Shown: positions 35,738-45,439, counted from the stretch's first letter. The stretch: DNA of 64,000 bases from Burkholderia glumae LMG 2196 = ATCC 33617 (GCF_000960995.1 NZ_CP009435.1:2728001-2792000); one strand, 5' to 3'. A program made the numbers and translations. The notes: generated by a model not told the origin, from the sequence alone.

Positions 35738-37471
35738 TCAGCGGCTCGCGTTCATGCGCCGGTATGCGTCGAGCAGCGAGGTCTTGTAGACCACTCCCGC
35801 CAGCACCGGCTCCGCGAGGCTCTCCACCACCGGCAGCCGTTCGCCCTGAAAGTTCATGAAGTGCTCGAAGGCGGCGCCGAGCGCCATGTCCGGCGTGAGC
35901 AGCGGGAACGGCGTGTGGGCATAGCTGGCGGCCGTGCGGTGCTGCGTGTCCTGGCCTTCCAGCAGGTCCGAGGTGATGTCCTTCAGCGCCACCGCGCCGC
36001 GAAAGCGGCCGTCGTGGTCGGTCACATAAAGGTATTTGACCGGATACTCGAGGAACACGCGCGCCATTTCGGCCACGCTCGCGTCGGGCCGCACCACCGT
36101 CTGCGCGGGCTGGATCAGCGCGCGCATCTGGGTGGCGCGCAGCCGCAGCCGTTCTTCCTCGTCGCGATGGCGGCGCAGCGTGATCTCGTACATCGAGGTG
36201 CGGCCGAGCGCGCGCGCGCCGAAGTAGGCCACCACGCACGACACCATCAGCGGCAGCACCACCTGGTAGCTCAGCGTCATCTCGAAGATCATCAGGATCG
36301 CCATCAGCGGCGCCTGCGTCGCGCCGGCCAGGAACGCGCCCATCCCGACTATCGCGTAGGCGTACGAGGCCGACACGTGGCCCGGCAGCAGCGCCTGCAT
36401 GGCGAGGCCGAACAAGGCGCCCGCCGTGGCGCCGACGAACAGCGTGGGCGTGAAGATCCCGCCCACCGCGCCCGAGCCCGAGGTGGCGGCGGTGGCCAGC
36501 AGCTTGAATGCGAGCACCACGACGAGCGCCTGCCAGGTCCACGGCGTGTGCAGGATCGAGTTGACCACGCTGTAGCCGTTGCCCCAGACGTCGGGCACCC
36601 ACACCGAGATCACGCCGACCACCAGCCCGCCTAGTGCGAGCCGCACCGGCAGCGGCGCGGGCAACTGGCGAAAGCGCGCCTTCGAGGCGGCCAGCAGGCG
36701 CAGGAACTGCGGCGCGGCCGCGCCGCAGAGCAGGCCGAGCGCGACGAACGCGAGCACCTCGAGGCCCGTCACGGCCGGGAACACCGGCATCTCGTAGGGG
36801 GGGCGGTAGCCGGCGAATTCGCGCATCGTGATGTTGGCCACCACCGAGGCCACCAGCATCGGTCCGAAGCTTTCCATCGCGATCGCGCCGAGCACGATCT
36901 CGCCGACGAAGAACGCGCCGGCGATCGGCGCGTTGTAGGCCGAGGTGATGCCGGCCGCGGCGCCGCAGGCCACCAGCAGGCGCAGGCGCGGCGGATCGAA
37001 GCGCGCGAGGCGCCCGACCAGCGAGGCGGCCAGCGCGGCGAGCTGGACCATCGGCCCTTCGCGGCCAATCGAGCCGCCGCTGCCGATCGTCAGCAGCGAC
37101 GACGCGCTGCGCCACAGGCTTTCCCCGACCGGCACCACGCCGTCGCCGAGCGCCACCGCCTCCATGTAGTCGGCACCCGGTTTCCTGGCCTGGCCGCGCT
37201 GCGCGGCCAGCAGCACGCAGCCGGCCAGGAAGCCGCCCGCGGCGGGCAGCCAGACCCGGGTCTGCCACGGCAGGCGCTTGGCCATCTCGACGAAGCTGCC
37301 GGACGAGCCGGACACCAGCCGCTGGATCGTGTCGATGCCCTCGCGGAACAGGATCGTCGCGAACGCGCCGCTGATGCCGGCGATCACCGACCAGATCAGC
37401 ATGGTATGGGCGTCCGACAGGCGGAACAGCGTTTGTGCGCGGGTGCGCAGCTTCAGCAGAAAGGACAGCAC
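35738..37471 (-). CDS. clcB: ClcB-like voltage-gated chloride channel/antiporter with CBS domains
   Basis: 577 residues from the GTG at 37471. The ClC membrane domain has the chloride-site motifs GSGGSIGREGP and GAGIT-like GAAAGITSAYNAPIAGAFF, plus VGMGAFLAGATQAPLMA. The glutamate of GREGP is the gating glutamate. Two CBS domains form the C-terminus (about 450-577, with YPVKYLYVTDHDGRF and LPVVESLAEPVLAGVV). An upstream start in the same frame (37579) would add a basic, Pro-rich stretch that looks like intergenic sequence. Confidence 0.9.
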   Translation of the reverse strand: MLSFLLKLRTRAQTLFRLSDAHTMLIWSVIAGISGAFATILFREGIDTIQRLVSGSSGSFVEMAKRLPWQTRVWLPAAGGFLAGCVLLAAQRGQARKPGADYMEAVALGDGVVPVGESLWRSASSLLTIGSGGSIGREGPMVQLAALAASLVGRLARFDPPRLRLLVACGAAAGITSAYNAPIAGAFFVGEIVLGAIAMESFGPMLVASVVANITMREFAGYRPPYEMPVFPAVTGLEVLAFVALGLLCGAAAPQFLRLLAASKARFRQLPAPLPVRLALGGLVVGVISVWVPDVWGNGYSVVNSILHTPWTWQALVVVLAFKLLATAATSGSGAVGGIFTPTLFVGATAGALFGLAMQALLPGHVSASYAYAIVGMGAFLAGATQAPLMAILMIFEMTLSYQVVLPLMVSCVVAYFGARALGRTSMYEITLRRHRDEEERLRLRATQMRALIQPAQTVVRPDASVAEMARVFLEYPVKYLYVTDHDGRFRGAVALKDITSDLLEGQDTQHRTAASYAHTPFPLLTPDMALGAAFEHFMNFQGERLPVVESLAEPVLAGVVYKTSLLDAYRRMNASR

Positions 37472-37571
37472 GGGGTCGGCGGGCGGAGAAAGTCGACCGC
37501 AAGCATAGCACCGCGCCGCGCCCGCCCGGGGAGGCGGGCGCGGCGCGGGGCGGGGAAGGCGGTCCGGGGGC

Positions 37572-38645
37572 TCAGCCAAGCCAGCGCTCGGCCAGCCAGG
37601 TGATGCCGAAGCCGCCCGCGATCAGCCACAGGTACAGCACCAAGCCGGCCGTCAGCGCACGCGGGCCGGCCGCGCGGATCTGCGAGAGGCGCGTCTCGAT
37701 GCCGAGCGCCGTCATGGCCATGGTCAGTGCGAAGGTGTCGAGCGTGTTCAGCGCATGGACCGTCGAGTCGGCCAGCACGCCGAGCGAATTCACGATCACG
37801 AAGCCGAGGAAGCCGAGCGCGAACCACGGCACCGCGAGCTTGCGCCGGCCGTGTCCGGCGGCGGCGCCATGCGTGCCGCGCAGCGGCCGCGCGAGCCAGG
37901 CGCCGAGCGCGAGCAGCACCGGCACCAGCAGCATCACGCGCGTCATCTTGACGATCGTCGCGGTGTGCACCACTTGCGCGCTCACGTCGCTCGCCGCTCC
38001 CACCACCTGCGCGACCTCGTGGATCGTGCCGCCGAAGAAGAGGCCCAGGCCCTGCGCGTCGAGCGGAATCCAGCCGGCATGCCAGGCGAGCGGGTAGGCG
38101 AACATCGAGAGCGTGCCGAACAGCACCACGCTGCCGACCGCCATCGCGCTCTGGTGCGGCTTCGACTGCAGCGTCGATTCGAACGCGAGCACCGCCGCGG
38201 CGCCGCAGATCGCGCTGCCGGCCGCCGTCAGCAGCGCCGTGTCGCGGTCGAGCTTGAGCAGCTTCGTGCCGACCCAGGTGCCGATCACCAGCGTGCTGAG
38301 CACCACCAGCACCGATACGGCCAGCCCCGGCAGCCCGACCTGCGCGATTTCCTGCAGGCTCACCCGCAGCCCGAAGAACGCCACCGCGATGCGCAGCAGC
38401 CTGCGCGCCGAGAAGTTGACGCCGGCCGCCCAGCTGGCCGGCATGCCGTCGCGCAGCGCGTTGCCGTAAACGGTGCCGGCGATGATGCCGACGATCAGCG
38501 GCGAGAGGCCGAGCCGCGCGACGGCAGGCAGCGCGGACAGGCTCGTGACCGCCGCGGCGAACAGCGCGACGAACAGCACGCCGTTCAACTGGCCGCGCAG
38601 CGACGACGCGGCGGCGTGCGACAGGGTGGGGGCGGTGGTGCTCAT
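37572..38645 (-). CDS. YeiH/UPF0324 family membrane transporter (putative sulfate exporter)
   Basis: 357 residues with about ten hydrophobic segments. Family motifs are LGLSPLIVGIIAGTVYGN, AVAFFGLRVSLQEI, GSAICGAAAVLAFE and the FFGGTIHEVAQVVGA segment. The family is annotated as putative sulfate exporters, with weak experimental support. It diverges from a LysR gene, the same pairing as yeiH-yeiE in enterobacteria. Confidence 0.88.
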   Translation of the reverse strand: MSTTAPTLSHAAASSLRGQLNGVLFVALFAAAVTSLSALPAVARLGLSPLIVGIIAGTVYGNALRDGMPASWAAGVNFSARRLLRIAVAFFGLRVSLQEIAQVGLPGLAVSVLVVLSTLVIGTWVGTKLLKLDRDTALLTAAGSAICGAAAVLAFESTLQSKPHQSAMAVGSVVLFGTLSMFAYPLAWHAGWIPLDAQGLGLFFGGTIHEVAQVVGAASDVSAQVVHTATIVKMTRVMLLVPVLLALGAWLARPLRGTHGAAAGHGRRKLAVPWFALGFLGFVIVNSLGVLADSTVHALNTLDTFALTMAMTALGIETRLSQIRAAGPRALTAGLVLYLWLIAGGFGITWLAERWLG

Positions 38646-38692
38646 GGGGAGGCTTCCGGCGTTCGATGGGATGCGCCAATCCTAATTTGGAT

Positions 38693-38702
38693 ATATCGAT
38701 AT
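38693..38702. promoter_or_regulatory. Palindrome ATATCGATAT in the yeiH/LysR intergenic region
   Basis: A perfect 10-bp palindrome in an AT-rich 110-bp divergent region, roughly centred between the two start codons. It is a reasonable LysR-binding candidate for control of the transporter gene and autoregulation. Confidence 0.45.
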
Positions 38703-38755
38703 GAGAAATTGTGATTAATGACATCCACTATCGGGGAATCTGATATTTTTCCGAA

Positions 38756-39667
38756 ATGAACCCTGATCAACTGATAACGTTCGCGACCGTGGCCGAGCTG
38801 CTGAACATCAGCCGCGCGGCCGAGGCGCTGCATCTGTCACAACCGGCCGTGTCGGGGCAACTGCGGCAACTGCAGGACGAGTTCGGCGAGCCGCTTTACC
38901 TGCGCGACGGGCGCGGCGTGCGCCTGACGCCGGTCGGCGAGCAGCTGGTGCCGCTGGCTGCGCGCCTGCGCGACGCCTTCGCGCAGGCGCGCGCCTACCG
39001 CGACGCGGTGCGCGGCGTCGAGCGCGGCACGCTGCGGGTGGGGGCGAGCACCACGCCGGCCAGCTATCTGCTGCCCTACCTGATCGCCGAATTCCGGCCG
39101 CTCGCGCCCGGGGTCGCGATCCAGACCATGACCGGCAACACGGCCGACGTGGTGGCCGCGCTCGGCGCGCTCGATCTCGCGCTGATCGAAGGGCCGCCCG
39201 GCGACGCGCTGCCGCCCGGCACGGCGGTCCATCCATGGCGCGAGGACGAGATCGTCGCGATCGTGCCGGCCTCGCATCCGCTTGCCGCCTCGACCGACCG
39301 TGCCGTCACGCTCGACCTGCTGGCCGAATCGCCGCTGGTGCTGCGCGAGGCCGGCTCGGGCGTGCGGCAGCTGGTGGAGCGTGCCTTCGCCAAGGCCGGC
39401 GTGCCGGTGCGCGTGGCGCTCGAGATCGCCGGCGTGGAGGCGGTGAAGGAGGCGGTGCGGGCCGGCATGGGCGTGGGTTTCGTCTCGGCGATGTCGCTGC
39501 GCGGCGATGCGGCGCTGGTGATGCGCTCGATCGCGCCGCAACCGCTGGTGCGGCGGTTCTCGGTGCTGGTGCCGCACGCGGGCACGCCGTCGCGCGTGGC
39601 CGCCAAGTTTCTCGCGATGAGCCTGGCCCAGGGCGACGAAGCGGGCGAGCGGCGAGCCGGTGAATGA
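38756..39667 (+). CDS. LysR-family regulator, YeiE/CbbR-like
   Basis: 303 residues. The DNA-binding domain starts at MNPDQLITFATVAELLNISRAAEALHLSQPAVSGQLRQLQ and is followed by a complete LysR effector domain (LRVGASTTPASYLLPYLIAEF..., LVLREAGSGVRQLVERAF). The sequence resembles the CysB/CbbR/YeiE branch. It probably regulates the divergent yeiH-type transporter. There is no obvious relation to the kgu operon downstream. Confidence 0.92.
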   Translation: MNPDQLITFATVAELLNISRAAEALHLSQPAVSGQLRQLQDEFGEPLYLRDGRGVRLTPVGEQLVPLAARLRDAFAQARAYRDAVRGVERGTLRVGASTTPASYLLPYLIAEFRPLAPGVAIQTMTGNTADVVAALGALDLALIEGPPGDALPPGTAVHPWREDEIVAIVPASHPLAASTDRAVTLDLLAESPLVLREAGSGVRQLVERAFAKAGVPVRVALEIAGVEAVKEAVRAGMGVGFVSAMSLRGDAALVMRSIAPQPLVRRFSVLVPHAGTPSRVAAKFLAMSLAQGDEAGERRAGE

Positions 39668-39840
39668 GCCCGCGGCGAGCAGCGCGCCGCAGCCGGCCGG
39701 GCGACGCGCCGGCTGCGCTTTCGCCGCGTGCCGCGCGGCCGCTTCCGCCGCAGGCCCCCGACGCGGCTGGCGCCGCGAGGCCTAGGGATTTCCTCTATGG
39801 CCGCCGCAAAACCCGGGGCGCACCATTCGGTTCATCGAAC

Positions 39841-39854
39841 TGGAACCGGTTCCA
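39841..39854. promoter_or_regulatory. LacI/PtxS-type operator of the kgu operon
   Basis: TGGAACCGGTTCCA is a perfect 14-bp palindrome with the central CCGG typical of LacI-family operators. It lies 69 bases upstream of kguE. It differs by one symmetric base pair from the PtxS operator described in Pseudomonas (TGAAACCGGTTTCA). The LacI-type gene at the end of this operon is the likely ligand-responsive repressor. Confidence 0.75.
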
Positions 39855-39909
39855 AATAATGCGCGCCGAATCGATTCGGCCAGCGTGATCGATCGAGGAA
39901 AGGGCAGAC

Positions 39910-40674
39910 ATGGCAGACATCGTGATCGTCGCGAGCGCCTACGGGGCCGATGCGATTCGCCGCGAGGGGCATGCCGCGTTCGTGGCGGCCGCGGCGCAGG
40001 CGGGCGCCGCGGGGTTCGAGGTGCGCCGCGAACTGTTCGCGGCGCCGCACGACGCGTCGCGCCACGCGCTGGCCGCACTGGGCACCGCGATCGCGGCTGC
40101 GGGCCTGTGGGCCGTCTATTCGACCCCGGCCGGGCTCTATCGCGACGACGGCGCGCTCGACCGCGAGGCGCTTGCCGCGGCGCTGGCCGAGGCCGATGCG
40201 CTGGGCGCGCGCTTCGTGAAGCTCCAGCTCGGTGGCTTCGCCGGCGCGACGCAGGCGCGCGACCTCGCGGAAGCGCTGCGCGGCACGCGCGCGCGCGTAC
40301 TGGTCGAGAACGGCCAGCTCGCGCTGGGCGGCACGCTCGCGCAATTCACCGCGCTGTTCGCGGCGCTGCGCGAGGCAGGCGCCGCAGGCTTGATCGGCAT
40401 GACGTTCGACGTCGGCAACTGGATCTGGCCCGGCGAGGTGCCGCTCGACGCGGCCGGCGCGCTGGCCGCCCATGTCGAATACATTCACTGCAAGGCCGTG
40501 GCGGGCGAGGGCGCGCGCCGCTTCGCGGTGGCGCCGCGGCCGGCCGATCCGCTCTGCGTGCCGGTGCTCGCTGCGCTGCCGCGCCATGTGCCGCGCGGCA
40601 TCGAGTTTCCGTTCGACCCGGCGGATCTCGCCGCCGACGCGCGCCGGCGCGTGGCCTGGCTCGAAGCCGCCTGA
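39910..40674 (+). CDS. kguE: KguE-like sugar phosphate isomerase/epimerase
   Basis: 254-residue TIM-barrel protein of the AP-endonuclease 2 / xylose isomerase-like fold. Candidate metal ligands are in the ARVLVENGQ strand, in IGMTFDVGNW and in YIHCKAV. It is the first gene of a five-gene set in the order kguE-kguK-kguT-kguD-ptxS, so the assignment rests largely on context. Its exact step in 2-ketogluconate use is not settled in the literature known to me. Confidence 0.85.
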   Translation: MADIVIVASAYGADAIRREGHAAFVAAAAQAGAAGFEVRRELFAAPHDASRHALAALGTAIAAAGLWAVYSTPAGLYRDDGALDREALAAALAEADALGARFVKLQLGGFAGATQARDLAEALRGTRARVLVENGQLALGGTLAQFTALFAALREAGAAGLIGMTFDVGNWIWPGEVPLDAAGALAAHVEYIHCKAVAGEGARRFAVAPRPADPLCVPVLAALPRHVPRGIEFPFDPADLAADARRRVAWLEAA

Positions 40675-40700
40675 TCCCTTTTTCCGAAGGAGTGTTCCGT

Positions 40701-41702
40701 ATGCCGCAATCCCCTGTCGACGTCATCACCTACGGCGAGGCGATGACGCTGTTCGTCGCGAACGCGCCCGGCCCGCTCGCGCAGGCCGAGCAGTTTACGA
40801 AGCGCATCGCCGGCGCGGACCTGAACGTCGCGATCGGCCTCGCGCGGCTCGGTTTCCGGGTCGGCTACGTGAGCCGGGTGGGCGCCGATTCGTTCGGCCG
40901 CCACGTGCTCGACACGCTCGCCCAGGAGGGCATCGACGCGTCGTGCGTGACGATCGACCAACGCCACCGCACCGGCTTCCAGCTCAAGGCGCGCGCCGAG
41001 GGCGGCGCCGACCCCGACGTCGAATACTTCCGCAAGGGCTCGGCCGCGAGCCACCTCTCGCTCGACGACTACGCCGCCGACTACGTGCTGGGCGCGCGCC
41101 ACCTGCATCTGACGGGCGTCGCGCCGGCGATCTCGGCGACCTCGTGCGAGCTCGCGTTCCATCTGGCGCGCGAGATGCGCGCGGCCGGCCGGAGCATTTC
41201 GTTCGACCCGAACCTGCGCCCGACTTTGTGGCCCTCCGCCGAGGTCATGGCGCGCACGCTCAACGAACTCGCCTCGCATGCCGACTGGGTGCTGCCCGGG
41301 CTGGCTGAAGGCCGCGCGCTGACCGGCCTCGACACGCCGGCCGAGATCGCGCGCTTCTATCTGGCCAACGGCGCGCGCGCCGGCGTGGTCATCAAGCTCG
41401 GCGAGGCCGGCGCCTATTACCTGACGGCGCGCGGCGAGGAGGGGACCGTGGCGGGCGAGCGCGTCGCGCGCGTGGTCGACACGGTCGGCGCGGGCGACGG
41501 CTTCGCGGTCGGCGTGGTCAGCGCGCTGCTCGAGGGCCGGCCGATCGGCGCGGCGGTGGCGCGCGGCAACCGGATCGGCGCGCTCGCGATCCAGGTGATC
41601 GGCGACTCCGAGGGCCTGCCGACGCGCGAGCAGCTCGAGCGTCTCGAAGGCGCGGCGGCGCGTGGGCCGCAGGCCGCCACCGAGGCGCCGCTCGCGCGAT
41701 AA
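40701..41702 (+). CDS. kguK: 2-ketogluconate kinase KguK (PfkB family)
   Basis: 333-residue PfkB kinase. Motifs are VITYGEAMTLFV at the N-terminus, the GADLNVAIGLARLGF substrate region and DTVGAGDGFAVG near the C-terminus with the catalytic aspartate. AAGGAG sits 7 bases before the ATG. In the pathway, 2-ketogluconate is phosphorylated to 2-keto-6-phosphogluconate. On sequence alone it could be a KDG kinase; the neighbouring kguT and kguD favour KguK. Confidence 0.85.
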   Translation: MPQSPVDVITYGEAMTLFVANAPGPLAQAEQFTKRIAGADLNVAIGLARLGFRVGYVSRVGADSFGRHVLDTLAQEGIDASCVTIDQRHRTGFQLKARAEGGADPDVEYFRKGSAASHLSLDDYAADYVLGARHLHLTGVAPAISATSCELAFHLAREMRAAGRSISFDPNLRPTLWPSAEVMARTLNELASHADWVLPGLAEGRALTGLDTPAEIARFYLANGARAGVVIKLGEAGAYYLTARGEEGTVAGERVARVVDTVGAGDGFAVGVVSALLEGRPIGAAVARGNRIGALAIQVIGDSEGLPTREQLERLEGAAARGPQAATEAPLAR

Positions 41703-41799
41703 TCGGCGCAGGCGGCGCGCGACAGGCCGCAACCCGCGGGCGCGGCCCGCGGCACACGAAGAATGCGATACGGCGACACCCGCCGAAGGAGACAGCCCC

Positions 41800-43077
41800 A
41801 TGCCACAAACGCTCGCGATTCGCCGCTGGTGGAAGATCATGCCGATCGTCTTCATCACCTACAGCCTCGCGTATCTGGACCGCGCGAACTTCGGCTTCGC
41901 CTCGGCCGCCGGCATCAACCACGATCTCGGCATCGGCAAGGGGCTCGCCTCGCTGATCGGCGCGCTGTTCTTTCTCGGCTATTTCTTCTTCCAGATTCCC
42001 GGCGCGATCTACGCCGAGCGCCGCAGCGTCAAGCGCCTGGTGTTCTGGAGCCTCGTGCTGTGGGGCGCCTGCGCGACACTGACCGGCATGGTCAGCAACA
42101 TCCCCTCGCTGATGGCGATCCGCTTCGCGCTCGGCGTGGTCGAGGCCGCCGTGATGCCGGCCATGCTGATCTACATCAGCAACTGGTTCACGAAGCACGA
42201 GCGCTCGCGCGCCAACACATTCCTGATCCTCGGCAACCCGGTCACGGTGCTGTGGATGTCGGTGGTGTCGGGCTACCTCGTGCACGAGTACGGCTGGCGC
42301 CACATGTTCGTGGCGGAGGGCCTGCCGGCGCTGGTGTGGGCCGGGTGCTGGTGGTGGCTGGTGCAGGACCGGCCGGCGCAGGCCGGGTGGCTGTCGGCCG
42401 ACGAGAAACGCGACATCGAGCGTGCGCTCGCCAGCGAGCAGGCCGGGCTCAAGCCGGTGCGCAACTATCGCGAGGCGTTCCGCCAGCCGGCCGTGCTGGT
42501 GCTCGGCGCGCAGTATTTCTGCTGGAGCATCGGCGTGTACGGCTTCGTGCTGTGGCTGCCCTCGATCGTCAGCAACGGGGCGTCGCTCGGCATGGTGGCC
42601 ACCGGCTGGCTCTCGGCGCTGCCGTACCTGGCCGCCACGGTCGCGATGCTCATCGTGTCGTGGGCGTCCGATAAGCTCGACACCCGCAAGGCGTTCGTCT
42701 GGCCGTTCCTGCTGATCGGCGCGCTCGCGTTCGCGGGTTCCTGGGCGCTCGGCTCCACGCATTTCTGGCTCTCATACGCGTTGCTGGTGCTCGCCGGCGC
42801 CGCGATGTACGCCCCTTACGGGCCGTTTTTCGCGATCGTGCCCGAGCTGCTGCCGAAGAACGTGGCGGGCGGCGCGATGGCGCTGATCAACAGCATGGGC
42901 GCGCTCGGCTCGTTCGTCGGCTCCTATTTCGTCGGCTATCTGAACGGTGCCACCGGCACGCCGGCCGCTTCGTATGCATTCATGAGCGCGGCGCTGGTGG
43001 CCTCGGTGGTGCTGACGCTGATCGTCAGGCCCCAGCCGGACGCGCCGCCGCTCGCACACTCCACCACCGGGAAATGA
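41800..43077 (+). CDS. kguT: 2-ketogluconate MFS transporter KguT
   Basis: 425-residue major facilitator with 12 hydrophobic segments, of the anion:cation symporter branch. Visible motifs are YSLAYLDRANFGFASA near the N-terminus and FALGVVEAAVMPAMLIYISNWF in the middle of the first half. The loop DKLDTRKAF is in the second half. GAAGGAG precedes the ATG. The stop overlaps the kguD start (ATGA), so import and reduction are co-translated. Confidence 0.88.
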   Translation: MPQTLAIRRWWKIMPIVFITYSLAYLDRANFGFASAAGINHDLGIGKGLASLIGALFFLGYFFFQIPGAIYAERRSVKRLVFWSLVLWGACATLTGMVSNIPSLMAIRFALGVVEAAVMPAMLIYISNWFTKHERSRANTFLILGNPVTVLWMSVVSGYLVHEYGWRHMFVAEGLPALVWAGCWWWLVQDRPAQAGWLSADEKRDIERALASEQAGLKPVRNYREAFRQPAVLVLGAQYFCWSIGVYGFVLWLPSIVSNGASLGMVATGWLSALPYLAATVAMLIVSWASDKLDTRKAFVWPFLLIGALAFAGSWALGSTHFWLSYALLVLAGAAMYAPYGPFFAIVPELLPKNVAGGAMALINSMGALGSFVGSYFVGYLNGATGTPAASYAFMSAALVASVVLTLIVRPQPDAPPLAHSTTGK

Positions 43078-44051
43078 ATCGCATGACTTATCGTATCGTT
43101 GCGTACAAGACGCTGCCCGATGAGGTGCTTGCCTATCTGCGCGAGCACGCCGAGGTGATCCAGGCCGACGGCGCCGCGGCGCTGACCGAGGCGCTTGCCG
43201 GGGCCGACGGCGCGATCGGCGCGAGCGTGCCGGTCACCGCCGAGATGCTCGATCGTGCGCCGAAGCTGCGCGCATGGTCGACCATCTCGGTCGGCTACGA
43301 CCAGTTCGACGTCGCCGACCTGACGCGGCGCGGCATCGTGCTCGCCCACACCCCCGACGTGCTGACCGAATCGACCGCCGATACGGTGTTCGCGCTGATG
43401 CTCGCCAGCGCGCGCCGCGTGGTGGAGCTGGCCGAGTTCGTCAAGGCGGGCGAGTGGAAAGAGAGCATCGGCGAGCGGTACTACGGCACCGACGTCCAGG
43501 GCAAGACGCTCGGCATCGTCGGGCTCGGCCGGATCGGCGCGGCGGTGGCGCGGCGCGCGGCGCTCGGCTTCCGGATGCGCGTGCTGTACACCAACCGCCA
43601 CCCCAACGAGCAGGCCGAGGCGCAGTTCGGCGCGCGCCGCGTGCCGCTCGACGAACTGCTCGCCACCGCCGATTTCGTCTGCCTGCAGGTGCCGCTGACC
43701 GAGGCGACGCGGCACCTGATCGGCGCGCCCCAGTTCGCGAGGATGAAGCGCAGCGCGATCCTGATCAATGCCGCGCGCGGGCCGGTGGTGGACGAAGCCG
43801 CGCTGATCGAGGCACTGCGCGCCGGCACGATTCGCGGCGCCGGCCTCGACGTGTTCGAGCAGGAGCCGCTGGCGGCCGATTCGCCGCTGCTCGCGATGAA
43901 GAACGTGGTGGCGCTGCCGCACATCGGCTCGGCGACGGGCGAGACGCGCCGCGCGATGGCGCGCAACGCGGCCGAGAACCTGATCGGCGCGCTCGACGGC
44001 ACGCTGCGCGAGAACATCGTCAATCGCGACGTGCTGAACGGGCGCCGCTGA
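43074..44051 (+). CDS. kguD: 2-keto-6-phosphogluconate reductase KguD (D-2-hydroxyacid dehydrogenase)
   Basis: 325 residues of the D-isomer 2-hydroxyacid dehydrogenase family. The NAD(P) site is TLGIVGLGRIGAAVARRAA; substrate and catalytic elements are NAARGPVVDEAAL (arginine), DVFEQEPL (glutamate) and LPHIGSAT (histidine). It would reduce 2-keto-6-phosphogluconate to 6-phosphogluconate for the Entner-Doudoroff or pentose-phosphate routes. GhrB-type 2-ketoaldonate reductase is the alternative. An ATG at 43083 could also serve. Confidence 0.87.
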   Translation: MNRMTYRIVAYKTLPDEVLAYLREHAEVIQADGAAALTEALAGADGAIGASVPVTAEMLDRAPKLRAWSTISVGYDQFDVADLTRRGIVLAHTPDVLTESTADTVFALMLASARRVVELAEFVKAGEWKESIGERYYGTDVQGKTLGIVGLGRIGAAVARRAALGFRMRVLYTNRHPNEQAEAQFGARRVPLDELLATADFVCLQVPLTEATRHLIGAPQFARMKRSAILINAARGPVVDEAALIEALRAGTIRGAGLDVFEQEPLAADSPLLAMKNVVALPHIGSATGETRRAMARNAAENLIGALDGTLRENIVNRDVLNGRR

Positions 44052-44315
44052 GGCCGGCCGCTTGCGGACGCAAGCGTGCGGACGATCCCCGGCCGCGCCG
44101 CCACGCCGGTCACCGCGCGCCGTCGAGCGCCGGGCCTGGCGACGCAGCCGGTCCGCGACGGCGGCGCGCGAACCGAGCGAGTCCTCGTTTCGGGCTGCGA
44201 GCGGCTGCGTTATGATCGCGCGCTGGCAGGCGGCCGCCTCCGCTCGCGGGGAGCGGCCGCCATGCCGTCGCGCCGGCCGGGGACACCTGCCACGGGCCGC
44301 GCTCACTGGAGAATT

Positions 44316-44327
44316 GATCAGTTGATC
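44316..44327. promoter_or_regulatory. GATCA-GT-TGATC dyad upstream of ptxS
   Basis: A small perfect inverted repeat 66 bases before the regulator start, within the otherwise gene-free interval 44052-44392. It lacks the CCGG centre of a LacI operator, so its role is unclear. Confidence 0.3.
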
Positions 44328-44392
44328 CGCTTGTTGAGATTCTGCCGATGCCGCGCCCGCCTCGCGCATGGCACCCGCCCGGGGGCCACGCG

Positions 44393-45439
44393 ATGAGTGA
44401 GCTCCGTCCGCCGTCCGCCGCGCGCCCGGCGACCATCAGCGACGTCGCGCGCGAAGCCGGCACCGGCAAGACCAGCGTCTCGCGCTACCTGAACGGCGAG
44501 ACCCACGTGCTGTCGGCCGACCTGCGCGGCCGCATCGAGGCCGCGATCGCGCGCCTGAACTACCGGCCCAACCAGATGGCACGCGGGCTCAAGCGCGGCC
44601 GCAACCGGCTGCTCGGGCTGCTTGCCGCCGACCTGACCAACCCCTACACCGTGGAGGTGCTGCAGGGTGTCGAGGCCGCCTGCCACGCGCTCGGCTACAT
44701 GCCGCTGATCTGCCATGCGGCCAACGAAGCCGACATGGAGCGCCGCTATCTGCAACTGCTCGCCACCTACCGCGTGGAGGGCATGATCGTCAACGCGCTC
44801 GGCGCGAGCGAGGAAGCGCTGCTGCCGCTGCGCGGCTGCGGGATTCCGACCGTGCTGGTGGACCGCCGCGTGGCGGGCTTCGAGGCCGACCTGGTCGGCC
44901 TCGACAACGCCGCCGCGGTGCGCGCCGGACTCACGCATCTGCTCGATCAAGGCCATACCAGCGTGACGTTCGTGGTGCAGCCGTTCGAGCAGGTCAGCTC
45001 GCGCCGGCTGCGCGAGGCGGCGTTCCGCGCCGTGCTGGCCGAGGCGGGCCACGAGGCCGCGCCGAGCGTGATCGCCGATCTCGGCGAGCCGCACGCGCTG
45101 CGCCTCGCGCTGGCCGAGGTCGAGGCGCGCATCGAGGCGGCCGGCCGGGCCGGGCGGCGCGCGGCGCTGTTCGCCGCCAATGCGCCCGTCGCGCTCGCGC
45201 TCGCGCGCCATCTGCACGCGCGGCACGGCGCCGGCTGGCAGGCCAAGACGGCGCTGCTGTCGATCGACGACCCCGAATGGGCCGAGCTGCTCGGCATCAC
45301 CACCATCCGCCAGCCGACCTACGAAATCGGCCGGCGCGCCGTGGAGTTCGTCCACGACCGGATCGACGGCGCCACCGGCGCCGCGCGCGAGGCGCTGCTG
45401 CCCGGCGAGCTGATCGTGCGCACGTCCACCTCAAGCTGA
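44393..45439 (+). CDS. ptxS: LacI-family regulator, PtxS-like (2-ketogluconate-responsive)
   Basis: 348 residues. The LacI helix-turn-helix (ATISDVAREAGTGKTSVSRYLNG) is followed by the hinge (RPNQMARGLKRGR) and a periplasmic-binding-protein-like effector domain. The ATG at 44393 is chosen to match the family N-terminus; 44348 is also in frame. In Pseudomonas PtxS represses kguEKTD and is released by 2-ketogluconate. Here the gene sits downstream of kguD behind a 340-bp gap, so it may have its own promoter. No second CCGG-centred operator was found in front of it. Confidence 0.85.
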   Translation: MSELRPPSAARPATISDVAREAGTGKTSVSRYLNGETHVLSADLRGRIEAAIARLNYRPNQMARGLKRGRNRLLGLLAADLTNPYTVEVLQGVEAACHALGYMPLICHAANEADMERRYLQLLATYRVEGMIVNALGASEEALLPLRGCGIPTVLVDRRVAGFEADLVGLDNAAAVRAGLTHLLDQGHTSVTFVVQPFEQVSSRRLREAAFRAVLAEAGHEAAPSVIADLGEPHALRLALAEVEARIEAAGRAGRRAALFAANAPVALALARHLHARHGAGWQAKTALLSIDDPEWAELLGITTIRQPTYEIGRRAVEFVHDRIDGATGAAREALLPGELIVRTSTSS

